A stretch of DNA of 64,000 bases from Rhodobacterales bacterium (GTDB lineage Bacteria; Pseudomonadota; Alphaproteobacteria; Caulobacterales; Hyphomonadaceae), in contig JACXUV010000006.1 in the NCBI GenBank assembly GCA_014763715.1, forward strand, positions 1-64,000, read 5' to 3'. The notes under the pieces were generated by a model, which worked only from the letters and a program-made list of their open reading frames with translations, was not told the DNA's origin and did no database searches. This document shows positions 41,247 through 51,425 of the stretch, piece after piece (the first letter of the stretch is position 1; each line of letters begins with the position of its first letter). The position numbers and the translations under genes are program-made.

Positions 41247-42029
41247 ATGCTTTCGTACCAGCACGGATTTCATGCAGGTAACCGCGCAGACGTGCTCAAG
41301 CATGCTGTTCTTCACGCCATCCTGAGTGCGGTGGCAAAAGAAACCTCAAACTGCCTCTACGTCGAAACCCACTCCGGACGTGGGCGGTATGACCTGAATG
41401 GCGCACAGGCGACCAAGGGTGGTGAGGCCGTGGATGGCGTCCTTTCCCTTCTTGACGATGGCGCCCCCAGGCCAGTTCGCCCTTGGCTGGACTTCGTGAG
41501 AGCGCGCGGGACTGGCGACTACCCCGGCTCCCCAGCCCTTGCACAACAGATCCTCCCCGCCAGCGCACGGATGGTGTTCTTTGAGAAACACCCGACCGAG
41601 CACAAGGAACTTGTCAAAGCGATGGAGAATGACCCTCGTCTGCAGCTCAAGCACACCGACGGTTATTCCGGTGCGCTCAAGCTGTCACCACGCAGCAATG
41701 AGAAAATGATCTGCTTCGTGGACCCAAGCTACGAAACCAGCCGGGATATCGATGCTCTTGCCTTGTGGACACCAAAAGCCCTCAAGCGTTGGCCCACAGG
41801 CACGCTCATCCTGTGGCTGCCCCTCTTCAAGGATGGGCGGGAAATCGAGTTTGGCGAGTATCTGACCGAGCTTGATGATTGCTTCGTCGCTGGCGCCCGC
41901 TGGCCGATGGATCCGCTGGATGAGGGCGCACTGGAAGGGTCTGCAATCGTTGCCTACCGCGCCCCGGCGGTAGCACGAGAAGCTTCCCTGAATATTGCCA
42001 GCGCCTTGCAATCATGGTGGGCACGCTGA
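41247..42029 (+). CDS. rlmJ: 23S rRNA (adenine(2030)-N(6))-methyltransferase RlmJ
   Basis: MLSYQHGFHAGNRADVLKHAVL, ETHSGRGRYDL, FVDPSYE. Confidence 0.93.
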   Translation: MLSYQHGFHAGNRADVLKHAVLHAILSAVAKETSNCLYVETHSGRGRYDLNGAQATKGGEAVDGVLSLLDDGAPRPVRPWLDFVRARGTGDYPGSPALAQQILPASARMVFFEKHPTEHKELVKAMENDPRLQLKHTDGYSGALKLSPRSNEKMICFVDPSYETSRDIDALALWTPKALKRWPTGTLILWLPLFKDGREIEFGEYLTELDDCFVAGARWPMDPLDEGALEGSAIVAYRAPAVAREASLNIASALQSWWAR

Positions 42030-43162
42030 GCGACACCCGACGCCACATTTTGCTCGCTGGTGGCGGGCATGCTCATGCCGTGGCCCTGCGCCTGTTAGCA
42101 AGCAAGCCTCCTGCCCCCCATGTCCGCCTGACACTTGCCTCTCCCTCACCATACAACCTCTATAGCGGTGCCCTGCCTGGCGTGATTGCCGGGTATTGGC
42201 CTGTTGATGCGATTGCTGTGCCGCTACAACCTTTATGTACTGCGACAGGGACGAACTTCATTCAGGACCGTGTCGAGTCGATCTCGCCTGATGCACGTAT
42301 CGCTCACCTGGCTTCCGGAAAAGAATTACGCTTTGACCTAATGAGCCTTGATGTCGGTTCGGGCATTCGCGACCTGAACATTCCCGGAGGCTCAAAAAAG
42401 ATCGTCCCAATTCGTCCTATCGCCCCGTTTCTTGAGCGGTGGGATTCTCTGTTAAGCCACCTCGAGACAGCAAAAACACGGCAAACCGTTCTTGTCATAG
42501 GAGCGGGACTGGCCGGCATCGAAGTGTCGCTCGCACTTGATCACAGGCTTAAGAGCAAGAGGGCTGCATCGCCCCAAGTCTGCCTTGTCGACACAGCCCC
42601 AACAATCGCAAGTGAGTGCGCTCACACCCTTCGCCGAAGGCTGAGCCGCGCCTTGCAGAAAGCTGGCATAGCTTGCCTCCTGCAGACACGGATCACCAAT
42701 ATTTCCGGAGACACAGTCACCCTTTCTTCGGGTGAGACCGTGCAAGCTGACTTCATCGTAAATTGTGCCGGGTCTGCGCCACACGACTGGATTGACCAAA
42801 CAGGCCTAAAAACGATCAACGGGCGCGTGGAAGTGGACGAATACCTGCGCTCAACAAGTCACCCGCACATATGGGCTGCTGGCGACACAGCCTACTTCAA
42901 GCCCAAACCATTAGCCCCTGCAGGCGTATTTGCTGTGCGCGCCGCCCCCGTTATCGCCGAGAACATTCGACGTTACTCCAAGAACAGCGAGCCATACGCC
43001 TTTCGTCCGCAATCTGACTACCTGAAACTTGTCAGCCTGGGCAGACGACGAGCCATTGCCGAAAAATTCGGGATAACCCTGGAAGGTGGATGGGTCTGGA
43101 ACCTCAAGAAATCTATAGACTTCTCATTCCTACGGCAACACAGCCTGCCCCCGGGCGACTGA
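42014..43162 (+). CDS. FAD-dependent pyridine nucleotide-disulfide oxidoreductase (NDH-2/SelD-N-terminal-like)
   Basis: HILLAGGGHAHAVALRLLASKP; VLVIGAGLAGIEVSLALDHRL; HIWAAGDTAYF. Confidence 0.85.
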   Translation: MVGTLSDTRRHILLAGGGHAHAVALRLLASKPPAPHVRLTLASPSPYNLYSGALPGVIAGYWPVDAIAVPLQPLCTATGTNFIQDRVESISPDARIAHLASGKELRFDLMSLDVGSGIRDLNIPGGSKKIVPIRPIAPFLERWDSLLSHLETAKTRQTVLVIGAGLAGIEVSLALDHRLKSKRAASPQVCLVDTAPTIASECAHTLRRRLSRALQKAGIACLLQTRITNISGDTVTLSSGETVQADFIVNCAGSAPHDWIDQTGLKTINGRVEVDEYLRSTSHPHIWAAGDTAYFKPKPLAPAGVFAVRAAPVIAENIRRYSKNSEPYAFRPQSDYLKLVSLGRRRAIAEKFGITLEGGWVWNLKKSIDFSFLRQHSLPPGD

Positions 43163-44302
43163 CAGGATCGCGTCTGCAGATATGTCCGCAGATGAGTGGC
43201 CGTCGCCCTGCATGCGAGCAAGAGCCTCGCGCTGGGCCACTTTCTGCGTCTCGAGCAGCTTCGGGTCCTCCAGCCACCCAATGGCTTTCGCGGCGATAAG
43301 TCCCGGCTTCTGTTGAGTCTGCACGAACTCCGGCACAATCTCGCGGTCATCAGATACAATATTCAGAAGCGTGATATGATGCTTCTTGTATAACAAGCCA
43401 CGCGCAAGCGCCCAGGTCAGCCATCCTGTACGGTAGGCAACAATCATGGGCGTGTCCTGCATGGCGAGTTCACTCGTCACCGTGCCGGAGCAAGCCAAGG
43501 CAAGGTCGGCCGCAGCCATAGCGTCATAACGCTCTTCTGGTGCACGCAGAACTTCTGCCCAGTGCGAAACTTCAGGAAAGGCATCATCAAACAAGTCAGC
43601 CATATTCCCGGCTGGCGAGATGATTATTCGAACGCCCTCAACGGATTGCGATATGATCCGCGCCGCTTCTATGAGAGCCGGAGCAACTTTTGCGAGTTCG
43701 CTACGGCGGCTGCCAGGCAAGACAAGACAGACCTTCTCGTCAGGGCCGATACCATGCCGAATCCGAAATTCGTCACGATCCCCCGGCGTATTGCGCGACA
43801 GGGCGGGATTCCCGATGACAGTTACAGGAAGCCCAAATGGCGCATAGTATGGCGCTTCCATATCGTGCATACACAGAAGATGATCGACAATCGCCGCGAG
43901 GGTTTTGGCCCGCCCGGGACGTGTTGCCCAGACTTGTGGCCCGATAAGCTTGATAAGCTTGATCTCCGGTGCGCGCGCTCGCACGCGCTGCGCCACCCGA
44001 AGCATGAAGCCCCAAGAATCCACCAGTACGACAGCATCTGGCTTGTACGCAATGATTGCGTCCGCCGCCGCATCGGCCAGCTTCACAACCGTGCCATAAG
44101 CCTTGATGCCCTCAGCAAACCCAAGAACAGAGAGTGGTGAAATATCAAACGGAGAGTTGATCCCGACAGACGCCAGCTCCCGCCCGCCGATGCCGGCGAA
44201 CTCCACGTCATCAGCTCTCTGACGTATTGCTTCCACAACCTCACGCGCGAGCAGGTCACCTGACGCCTCACCCGCAACCATGAAGATACGCAATGCGCTC
44301 AT
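43130..44302 (-). CDS. lpxB: lipid-A-disaccharide synthase
   Basis: IFMVAGEASGDLLAREV, VLVDSWGFMLRVAQRVR, CLVLPGSRRSE, LACSGTVTSELAMQDTPMIVAYR. Confidence 0.96.
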   Translation of the reverse strand: MSALRIFMVAGEASGDLLAREVVEAIRQRADDVEFAGIGGRELASVGINSPFDISPLSVLGFAEGIKAYGTVVKLADAAADAIIAYKPDAVVLVDSWGFMLRVAQRVRARAPEIKLIKLIGPQVWATRPGRAKTLAAIVDHLLCMHDMEAPYYAPFGLPVTVIGNPALSRNTPGDRDEFRIRHGIGPDEKVCLVLPGSRRSELAKVAPALIEAARIISQSVEGVRIIISPAGNMADLFDDAFPEVSHWAEVLRAPEERYDAMAAADLALACSGTVTSELAMQDTPMIVAYRTGWLTWALARGLLYKKHHITLLNIVSDDREIVPEFVQTQQKPGLIAAKAIGWLEDPKLLETQKVAQREALARMQGDGHSSADISADAILSVARGQAVLP

Positions 44303-45144
44303 GTGAGGTCGCCCGGCACAAATCCGAAAATGAAAACGCCCAACCTCTCAGCAGCTGCTTCCATTTCCGGGCGTTGCAACAAAAGCGCCCCACCTGCCTC
44401 AACAGCCAACCCGGCGAGCCCGGCGGCGGCGACTAGTTCCACGGTCGACACACCTGTTGTGGGAAGGTCAATACGCCGCTCCTGATCAGGTTTCGGGCGT
44501 TTTGCCAGAACACCGCGTCTTGCACCTGGCTTGCCACGAATTTCCTCCGGCAATGACGCGCACCGCTTCAGCATTTCGTCCGTGCCTTCCTGAGCCTCCA
44601 CGGCCAGAACCAGGCCATCACAAACGACGCAACCTTGCCCAATATCCAGAGCACCCGTAGCGGCGGCGACTTTGGCGGCATGCCGAATATCCGCCATGTT
44701 GTCTTCACTCGGCTGCGGCCCGGCGATCAGGCCCGATGGGGCCAGAAGCGCCTTGTTGGCCTCTTCACTGCCGATCACATTAAAGCCGTGCTTTTCAAAC
44801 TCACCAACCAGCACTTTTAGCAGGGCGTCATCGCCCTTGCGGGCTTCGGAGATGACCTTGGGGAGCAGCATTGCTCCACGCATGTCCAGCTTCAGGTCCT
44901 TGAAGTTCGGACGTTTCACAATGCCGGCAAAGACCACATCCTTGCAGCCAGCCGTTTTCAGGCGATCGATAACGCCGCCAATTTCTCCAAGCCCAACCAC
45001 GTCGCCAGGATATTCTGCAAGAGCCGGTTCCTCGAACCCCTTGAGGCGAAGGACGTACACCCCTTGCCCGCTGGCAACCGCGTTACTCGCAATGGCGACG
45101 GGAAGTTCTCCCAGCCCCGCGATCAAACCTAATGGAGCAGCCAT
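44299..45144 (-). CDS. lpxI: UDP-2,3-diacylglucosamine diphosphatase LpxI
   Basis: PLGLIAGLGELPVAIASNA; DIGQGCVVCDGLVLAVEAQEGTDEMLKRC; KRPKPDQERRIDLPTTGVSTVE. Confidence 0.95.
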   Translation of the reverse strand: MAAPLGLIAGLGELPVAIASNAVASGQGVYVLRLKGFEEPALAEYPGDVVGLGEIGGVIDRLKTAGCKDVVFAGIVKRPNFKDLKLDMRGAMLLPKVISEARKGDDALLKVLVGEFEKHGFNVIGSEEANKALLAPSGLIAGPQPSEDNMADIRHAAKVAAATGALDIGQGCVVCDGLVLAVEAQEGTDEMLKRCASLPEEIRGKPGARRGVLAKRPKPDQERRIDLPTTGVSTVELVAAAGLAGLAVEAGGALLLQRPEMEAAAERLGVFIFGFVPGDLT

Positions 45145-45147
45145 AAC

Positions 45148-45939
45148 TCAAGCCGGTTTGCAGATCGGCCGGTCCCCTCCGGCCTGGATGAAGGAAATAA
45201 GCTCCATGGCAAGCGGCTGGTCTGCGAATTCGCGTGCAGCATTTTCCAGACGATCCTTGAACAGACCATCTCCGAAGAAAACCGCCTTGTAGGCGCCGCG
45301 GATCTGCATCAATTCGGTTTTGCTGAAACCACGGCGTTTGAGGCCAACCATGTTCAAACCGGAGAGCTTGGCGTGGTTACCGACGACCGAACCAAATGGG
45401 ATGACATCCTCAACCACGATCGCTCCGCCACCAATAAAGGCATTACGGCCGATCCGGGAAAATTGGTGAACGGCTGACAATCCACCGAACCACACATTGT
45501 CGCCCACTTCGATATGGCCCGCCAATGAAACATTGTTCGCCATCACGACATGATTACCGATCCGGTTGTCATGCGCGATGTGAGCTCCGATCATGATGTA
45601 GCAATGATCGCCAACCTTTGTCAGGCCACCAAACTTCGGCATGCCGGCGTGCGCCGTCGCGTATTCCCGGAACGTACAGTTTTCCCCCACCTCAAGCCGG
45701 GATTCCGGCGAGGCCTGAAAACCGATGACCTGAGGACTACAGCCCAGTGTGGCGTGTGGGAAAAGAATACTGTTGCGGCCAAGGCTGGTATAGCCCGTCA
45801 CGACTGAGTGGGAATGCAGATTGCACCCATCCCCGATGACGGCATTGGCGCCGACATGGCAGAACGGCCCGATTGTAATATCCGCACCCAGTTGGGCCCC
45901 GTCTTCAACATACGCGGTTGGGTGGATCTGTGTTGGCAT
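45148..45939 (-). CDS. lpxA: UDP-N-acetylglucosamine acyltransferase
   Basis: IHPTAYVEDGAQLGADITIGPFCHVG hexapeptides; YIMIGAHIAHDNRIGNHVVMANNVSLAGHIEVGDNVWFGGLSAVHQF. Confidence 0.97.
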   Translation of the reverse strand: MPTQIHPTAYVEDGAQLGADITIGPFCHVGANAVIGDGCNLHSHSVVTGYTSLGRNSILFPHATLGCSPQVIGFQASPESRLEVGENCTFREYATAHAGMPKFGGLTKVGDHCYIMIGAHIAHDNRIGNHVVMANNVSLAGHIEVGDNVWFGGLSAVHQFSRIGRNAFIGGGAIVVEDVIPFGSVVGNHAKLSGLNMVGLKRRGFSKTELMQIRGAYKAVFFGDGLFKDRLENAAREFADQPLAMELISFIQAGGDRPICKPA

Positions 45940-45977
45940 GTCAATGTCTCTGCAGTCTGGCGGAATAACCGCGCCGA

Positions 45978-46994
45978 TCAGCCATTCTTCTTCGGGTTTG
46001 CCTGTTTCTGCAACCAGGCCACTTCCCGCATCCATTGACGGATCGGTTTCGCCGGTGTCCCGCCCCAGGTTTCACCATCCTCAATGTTGCGGAACAGACC
46101 AGAAGACGCCGCCAGACTGACATTTTCGCCCACCACAACATGATCAGCAATGCCGACGCGTCCCCCCAGCATGGAGTGGTTGCCTACTCGAACAGAACCG
46201 GAAATACCTCCAAATGCCGCCATGATTACCGACCGGCCGAAAACGACATTGTGTGCGATCTGGCAAAGGTTATCGATCTTGGTCCGTTCGCCAAGGATCG
46301 TGTCTTCAAACACCCCACGATCGATACAGGTGTTCGCGCCAACCGTGACGTGGTCCTGCAGGATCACACGGCCAAAATGAGGTGCGTCTCGCTGGCCATC
46401 GGGCGCAGCAAGAACACCAAAGCCAGCCTCGCCGATACGCGCGCCCGCCAGCAGCGTGACGTGGTCACCAAGGAGCGCACAAAACACGCTTGTGTTCGCC
46501 CCAATCTGGCAATGCCGCCCGATCTGCACACCGGGGCCGATCGACACGTTGGGGCCAATCCAGCTGCCCTCACCGATGACGGCCCCAGGTGCGATAACAG
46601 CCCCTGGAGAGACACGAGCCCCTTCATGCACCTGGGCGTCCGGTGAGATACGTGCCTCACCCGTCCAATCCAGATGCCGCGGTCGATACATCGCCAACGC
46701 CGCCACCGCGTGGACATAGCGCGGGAAACGCGCAACCAGCTTCGCCGCCCCCTCTGGCACAAAGCCGAGGTTCGCCTCATTGGTCACAAAGAGACGCGCA
46801 TTGGCCGAAATGTCTGGTGTGGATTTGCCGTCACCATCCAAAAATGCGAGATCGCCTACCTGCGCATTCGCCGCTGAAGCAATGCCTGTTACGGACAGGG
46901 TGTCATCCCCATCCAGCACGGCCCCGGTCATCTCCGCAATCTGCCCGAGCGTCAGAGCCCCAAGAGGCGTATAGAATCGCGGATCAACCGTCAC
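45978..46994 (-). CDS. lpxD: UDP-3-O-(3-hydroxymyristoyl)glucosamine N-acyltransferase
   Basis: [84 protein letters not shown]. Confidence 0.96.
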   Translation of the reverse strand: MTVDPRFYTPLGALTLGQIAEMTGAVLDGDDTLSVTGIASAANAQVGDLAFLDGDGKSTPDISANARLFVTNEANLGFVPEGAAKLVARFPRYVHAVAALAMYRPRHLDWTGEARISPDAQVHEGARVSPGAVIAPGAVIGEGSWIGPNVSIGPGVQIGRHCQIGANTSVFCALLGDHVTLLAGARIGEAGFGVLAAPDGQRDAPHFGRVILQDHVTVGANTCIDRGVFEDTILGERTKIDNLCQIAHNVVFGRSVIMAAFGGISGSVRVGNHSMLGGRVGIADHVVVGENVSLAASSGLFRNIEDGETWGGTPAKPIRQWMREVAWLQKQANPKKNG

Positions 46995-47005
46995 GATGGG
47001 CTCCG

Positions 47006-47602
47006 TTACTGCGGATTAGCCGGCTGGTCAGGAATCTTTTGACGGGTGACAGCCAAAGTAGGCGTCGCCACGTCCAGCTTCTGGATAACCAGCGCAGTCG
47101 CATCAATCGAGTCAGCCGAATAGATCACGGAGCTTTTGGAGACGACCAGCTGAGCATTCTTTTCCTGAATGACCTGCAGCAGAACCGGCTCAAGCGCCTT
47201 GTTGAAGGTCGCAAGGGCAACGCGCTCCGTCAGCGCAAACTCCTGCGAGTATTTCTGCGCTTTGGCACCAAAAGCATTTGCTTTGGCCTGGTAGTTGTTG
47301 AGCTCGGTCACAAGTGCCGTGTCAGCATTGACCTGATCACGAGTCTTGCCAGCCAGCTTTGCATCCAGAGCCTTGCCCTGCGTCTGTAGCGTGGTGCGCT
47401 CCGGGGTGAGCTCGGTGTTCATCTGCTTTTCGATCGTATCCAGCTTGGCAGCCATATCTTTGCCTGCCTTGCTGTCCCGAAGGATTTTCACTTCATCGAT
47501 AGCCACAACAGTGCTGCCTTGTGCAACCGCCGCAGGTGCTGTGACTGCTGCGCTGCCTATCAGTAGAGCGAACGCGAACAGGAGTTTCTTTAGTTGGGAC
47601 AT
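47006..47602 (-). CDS. OmpH/Skp family outer membrane chaperone
   Basis: Signal peptide [29 protein letters not shown] and coiled-coil OmpH-like body; located after bamA and before lpxD. Confidence 0.88.
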   Translation of the reverse strand: MSQLKKLLFAFALLIGSAAVTAPAAVAQGSTVVAIDEVKILRDSKAGKDMAAKLDTIEKQMNTELTPERTTLQTQGKALDAKLAGKTRDQVNADTALVTELNNYQAKANAFGAKAQKYSQEFALTERVALATFNKALEPVLLQVIQEKNAQLVVSKSSVIYSADSIDATALVIQKLDVATPTLAVTRQKIPDQPANPQ

Positions 47603-47629
47603 GCCAGTCTCCATTCTGGGGGCTTGCGA

Positions 47630-50191
47630 TTAGAAGCGGGTTGATGTCGAGAACCGGAACGTCTCTGTCCGGTCATAGTCCTCGCTGCGGAGGATCTGTG
47701 AGAAGTCAAAACGGATAGGTCCGAACGGCGAGTTCCAGAAAACGCTGAGACCTGTGGAAGCACGCAGCGATGCGGCCTCCTTGGTCATCTGAGCGGCGGG
47801 GAACCCTGTAATCGGATCCGTGGTGTAGAAGCTCGGCGCCTTGTCCGGCCCACGCAGGGTGCCAAGTGAGCCGGCTTCGAGGAAGAGTGCGCTCTTGATG
47901 CCGTATTCCTCTGGGAAAACATTTGGCAGGCTGAGCTCAAACGTCCCCTGATAGTAAAGGTTCCCGCCTTGTGCGTTCAGGCGCCGGGTCGCGACAAGCT
48001 CACCCGTCTCAGGATCGACAACACGGAGAATCTCACGTGGACCAAGACCTGCCACGTCAAAGCCACGGAAAGTAGACCCACCACGGAAGAAGCGATTGTT
48101 GATCCGAATGCCTTCACCGTCTTCCAGTGGGAAAACGTAGCCACCTGACAGACGCGCACTGGCCACAACACTCTTCCAAATCCCACGATAGAAGGAAGCA
48201 CGTGTCTCCGTACGCAGATAGTGAACATCACCACCGATCCCAGCGAGATCCTGGTTCAATGAGAAGTCAAACCCCCGGGTTGGTGTGATGGGGTCGTTCG
48301 TGCGATCCCAATACAACTGATACCCGATGATGCTTGAAAGGTCCGAACGCTCAGACCGGCAAATGGTCTCACGATAGAGGTAAGATGGGTCACACCGATC
48401 AAGTACAACCTCCTCCCCATCAATCACATCGTCGGGCCCAGCAAGCCTGAAGGTATCGTCCGACGTATCATCAGGTGTATCCAGGCCACCGACCTGAATG
48501 ACGCGGGAAGAACGCCGTCCGGTTTCGAGATCAATCAGGTACGGAATATCCGTAACATTTATATCATCATACTGCAGACGATAGCTGAGCCCCAGCTGCA
48601 GCCGTTCCGTCAGCGGAAAGCCAACCCGCACACCGGCACCATAGGTATCGCTGGTGAAGTAGGAAATGTCCGCGAAGTCCTGGCGGGTCGCGAAGACATC
48701 AACCCCCGCCGAAAGGTTCCGGTCGAGGAAACGCGGCTCTGTAAAGCGCAAGTCTACAACTTGCTGCCGGCTTGAAGAGGATACGCGAGCGACAACGGTC
48801 TGACCGCGGCCACGCAAGTTACGTTGGCTCGCCGAAAGGTCGATCAGGTAGGAGTCAACAGAGGAGAAACCTGCAGCGAACGAAAGCTCACCGGTCGGCT
48901 GCTCCTGCACCTTCACGTTCACGACAGTCCGGTCCGGCTCATCTGTCGGAACTTCTTCGATGTCGACTTCCTTGAAGTAACCGAGCGCACGCACACGGTT
49001 TTTCGAACGATCGAGAAGGATCCGGTTGAAGGCGTCGCCTTCCGAAATCCGAAGCTCGCGGCGGATCACGCGATCCAAAGTCTGTGTATTGCCGACAATA
49101 TTGATCCGGTCGATGTAAACGCGCGGACCTTCATCCACGACGAAAGTCACATCAATACGACCCGTCTCCGGGTTCACATCCAACTGGGGCCGAATATCGA
49201 CAAAGGCATAACCCGCAATACCGGCAGCATAAGTCAGGGAGTCGATCGTCGTCTCGATCAGGTCCCCTCTGAACAGGGCTCCTTCCTGAATCGGGACAGC
49301 GGCCCGCAGCGCATCCGCATTGAGTTTCTCAAGCGCCGTCTCGACCTTCACTTCACCGAAGTCATACTGGCGGCCCTCATCGACCGTCATGGTGATGTAG
49401 AAGTCCTTCTGGTCCGGTGTCAGTTCTGCGACTGCGGACGTCACGCGGAAATCATAATAGCCATTGTTCTGGTAGAACTGGCGCAGCTGATCCCGGTCAT
49501 ATTCGAGACGCCCCGGATCATAGTTGTCATTGGAGCTGAAGAACCGCCAAAAACGGGACTGCTTGGTGACGATTTCACTGCGCAGACGGGAGTCTGAATA
49601 AGCCTCGTTCCCGATGAAGTTGATCGAGCGCACGCCCGTCACCGGACCTTCCGTGATCTGGAAAATCAGATCGACCCGGTTTTGCTCCAGCGGCTTGTAT
49701 TGCGGCTCCACCTTGGCAGCGAACCGGCCGGACTGGCGATAAAGCTCAAGAATCCGCTGGACATCGCTTTGCACACGCGCCGCGGTGAAGATGCCACGCG
49801 GTTCAGCCTGGATCTCTTCCTTGAGCTTGTCTTCCTTGAGCGCCTTGTTGCCCTCGAAGATCACACGGTTGATGATCGGGTTTTCGACAACCCGGACGAC
49901 AAGATCATCCCCGCGCCTGTCAATCGAGACGTCCGCAAACAAATTGGTTGCAAACAAGGTCTTCAGGGACAGGTCGATCCGGTTCGGATCGAAGGAATCG
50001 CCAGGCTCCAGAAGCAAATAGGATTGAACGGTACGCGCTTCGATACGCTTGTTACCTTCAACGACAATCGAACGGATCGTGCCACCGTACCGATTGTCTT
50101 CCTGCGCCTGTGCCGATCCGGCGTCACCCACCACACCCGAAAGCGCGAAGACGCTGGTCGCCATGAAGGTCGCTGCAAGAAACTTACGCAT
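47630..50191 (-). CDS. bamA: outer membrane protein assembly factor BamA
   Basis: POTRA repeats (IRSIVVEGNKRIEARTVQSYLLLEPGDSFDPNRIDLSLKTLFATNLFADVSI), C-terminal barrel ending RFSTSTRF. Confidence 0.97.
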   Translation of the reverse strand: MRKFLAATFMATSVFALSGVVGDAGSAQAQEDNRYGGTIRSIVVEGNKRIEARTVQSYLLLEPGDSFDPNRIDLSLKTLFATNLFADVSIDRRGDDLVVRVVENPIINRVIFEGNKALKEDKLKEEIQAEPRGIFTAARVQSDVQRILELYRQSGRFAAKVEPQYKPLEQNRVDLIFQITEGPVTGVRSINFIGNEAYSDSRLRSEIVTKQSRFWRFFSSNDNYDPGRLEYDRDQLRQFYQNNGYYDFRVTSAVAELTPDQKDFYITMTVDEGRQYDFGEVKVETALEKLNADALRAAVPIQEGALFRGDLIETTIDSLTYAAGIAGYAFVDIRPQLDVNPETGRIDVTFVVDEGPRVYIDRINIVGNTQTLDRVIRRELRISEGDAFNRILLDRSKNRVRALGYFKEVDIEEVPTDEPDRTVVNVKVQEQPTGELSFAAGFSSVDSYLIDLSASQRNLRGRGQTVVARVSSSSRQQVVDLRFTEPRFLDRNLSAGVDVFATRQDFADISYFTSDTYGAGVRVGFPLTERLQLGLSYRLQYDDINVTDIPYLIDLETGRRSSRVIQVGGLDTPDDTSDDTFRLAGPDDVIDGEEVVLDRCDPSYLYRETICRSERSDLSSIIGYQLYWDRTNDPITPTRGFDFSLNQDLAGIGGDVHYLRTETRASFYRGIWKSVVASARLSGGYVFPLEDGEGIRINNRFFRGGSTFRGFDVAGLGPREILRVVDPETGELVATRRLNAQGGNLYYQGTFELSLPNVFPEEYGIKSALFLEAGSLGTLRGPDKAPSFYTTDPITGFPAAQMTKEAASLRASTGLSVFWNSPFGPIRFDFSQILRSEDYDRTETFRFSTSTRF

Positions 50192-50231
50192 CGTCGAATA
50201 AACTCTCTGATTAGTCCCTGATCCGGCCGGC

Positions 50232-51425
50232 TTAACCGCCCCCGCTGCCAAATAGGCCGGTTTCAATGATGTCGCCCCAAGTGATAACGACCACCATCCC
50301 CAATAACAGGATCAGCCCGAATGTCAGGCTCACTTCCTGTACTTTTTCCGGTAACTGGCGCCCGGTCAGGAACTCGTATGCATTAAATACCAGATGCCCG
50401 CCATCCAGGACGGGCAGCGGCAACAGGTTGAAAAAGCCAACTCCGACTGAAATCGAAGCGCACATACTGAGCAGCATCCAGAATAGCCTGGAAAGGCGCG
50501 TCCCCACAGGAACGTCCTGTTGTTGCCAGACCTTGTTGACCACTCGCCGGGAAACATCGCCGATGCCGACCGGACCTGACATGGTGTGGATGGACATCCG
50601 CCCTGTTACGATGCGCGTCAGCATCGTGACGGTTTGCTGCATCGTTGCACCGGTCTGCAGCACGCCCTGCCCAAGCGCCTCAACAGGGTTGTACCGGGTT
50701 GGCGGAAGAACACTGACATTGTCGAGCGCGACGCCAATCGTGGCCTGGGGCACGACCTGGCCGAACTCGTTTTCCCGCAAGCTTTCCTTCGGAGTCACCG
50801 AAAGCGCTGTCTCGGCCTGATCCCGGCGGACAACAAACGTTACAGGTGTATTCGGATTGAGGATCACTTCCAGCTGGACGTCCCAGGGACTTTTGATCGG
50901 TTTGCCGTTCGCCGAAACAAAAACATCGCCAGCCTCCAGGCCGCCAATCTCTGCAGGCGAGCCCGCATCTACAGACACCAGACCGACCTCAAGGTTCGGG
51001 CGGCCAAACATGCCGAGGAAAAGCGCGAAGATCAGACTGGCCAGAACGAAATTGGCAAAGGGGCCAGCAAGGCTTACGATAGAGCGCTGCCCGACACCGA
51101 GGTCCGGATAAGCGCGTCCGACCAAGCCGCCTTCGACCTTGCCGACATCCCCGGCAAGCTGGCTCTCGCCTGCAAACTTTACGAAGCCGCCCAGTGGAAT
51201 CCAGTTGATCCGCCACCGAGTTCCGCGCTTGTCCTTGCGCTCGTACAGCGGCTTGCCAAACCCGATGGAGAAGGATTCAACCGCCGCACCGAAGGCGCGG
51301 CCGGCAAGGTAGTGGCCAAACTCGTGAACAATAACCACGATGCCCATCATGAAGATGAGGCAAGCCAGAAACAAAGGACCTTGGCTCAGCAACTCACCCA
51401 AGCGTTCTACCCTCCGCCCCACCAC
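50232..51425 (-). CDS. rseP: RIP metalloprotease RseP
   Basis: VVIVHEFGHYLAGRAFG HExxH; PDZ (AGDVFVSANGKPIKSPWDV); NLLPLPVLDGGHLVF. Confidence 0.96.
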   Translation of the reverse strand: MVGRRVERLGELLSQGPLFLACLIFMMGIVVIVHEFGHYLAGRAFGAAVESFSIGFGKPLYERKDKRGTRWRINWIPLGGFVKFAGESQLAGDVGKVEGGLVGRAYPDLGVGQRSIVSLAGPFANFVLASLIFALFLGMFGRPNLEVGLVSVDAGSPAEIGGLEAGDVFVSANGKPIKSPWDVQLEVILNPNTPVTFVVRRDQAETALSVTPKESLRENEFGQVVPQATIGVALDNVSVLPPTRYNPVEALGQGVLQTGATMQQTVTMLTRIVTGRMSIHTMSGPVGIGDVSRRVVNKVWQQQDVPVGTRLSRLFWMLLSMCASISVGVGFFNLLPLPVLDGGHLVFNAYEFLTGRQLPEKVQEVSLTFGLILLLGMVVVITWGDIIETGLFGSGGG

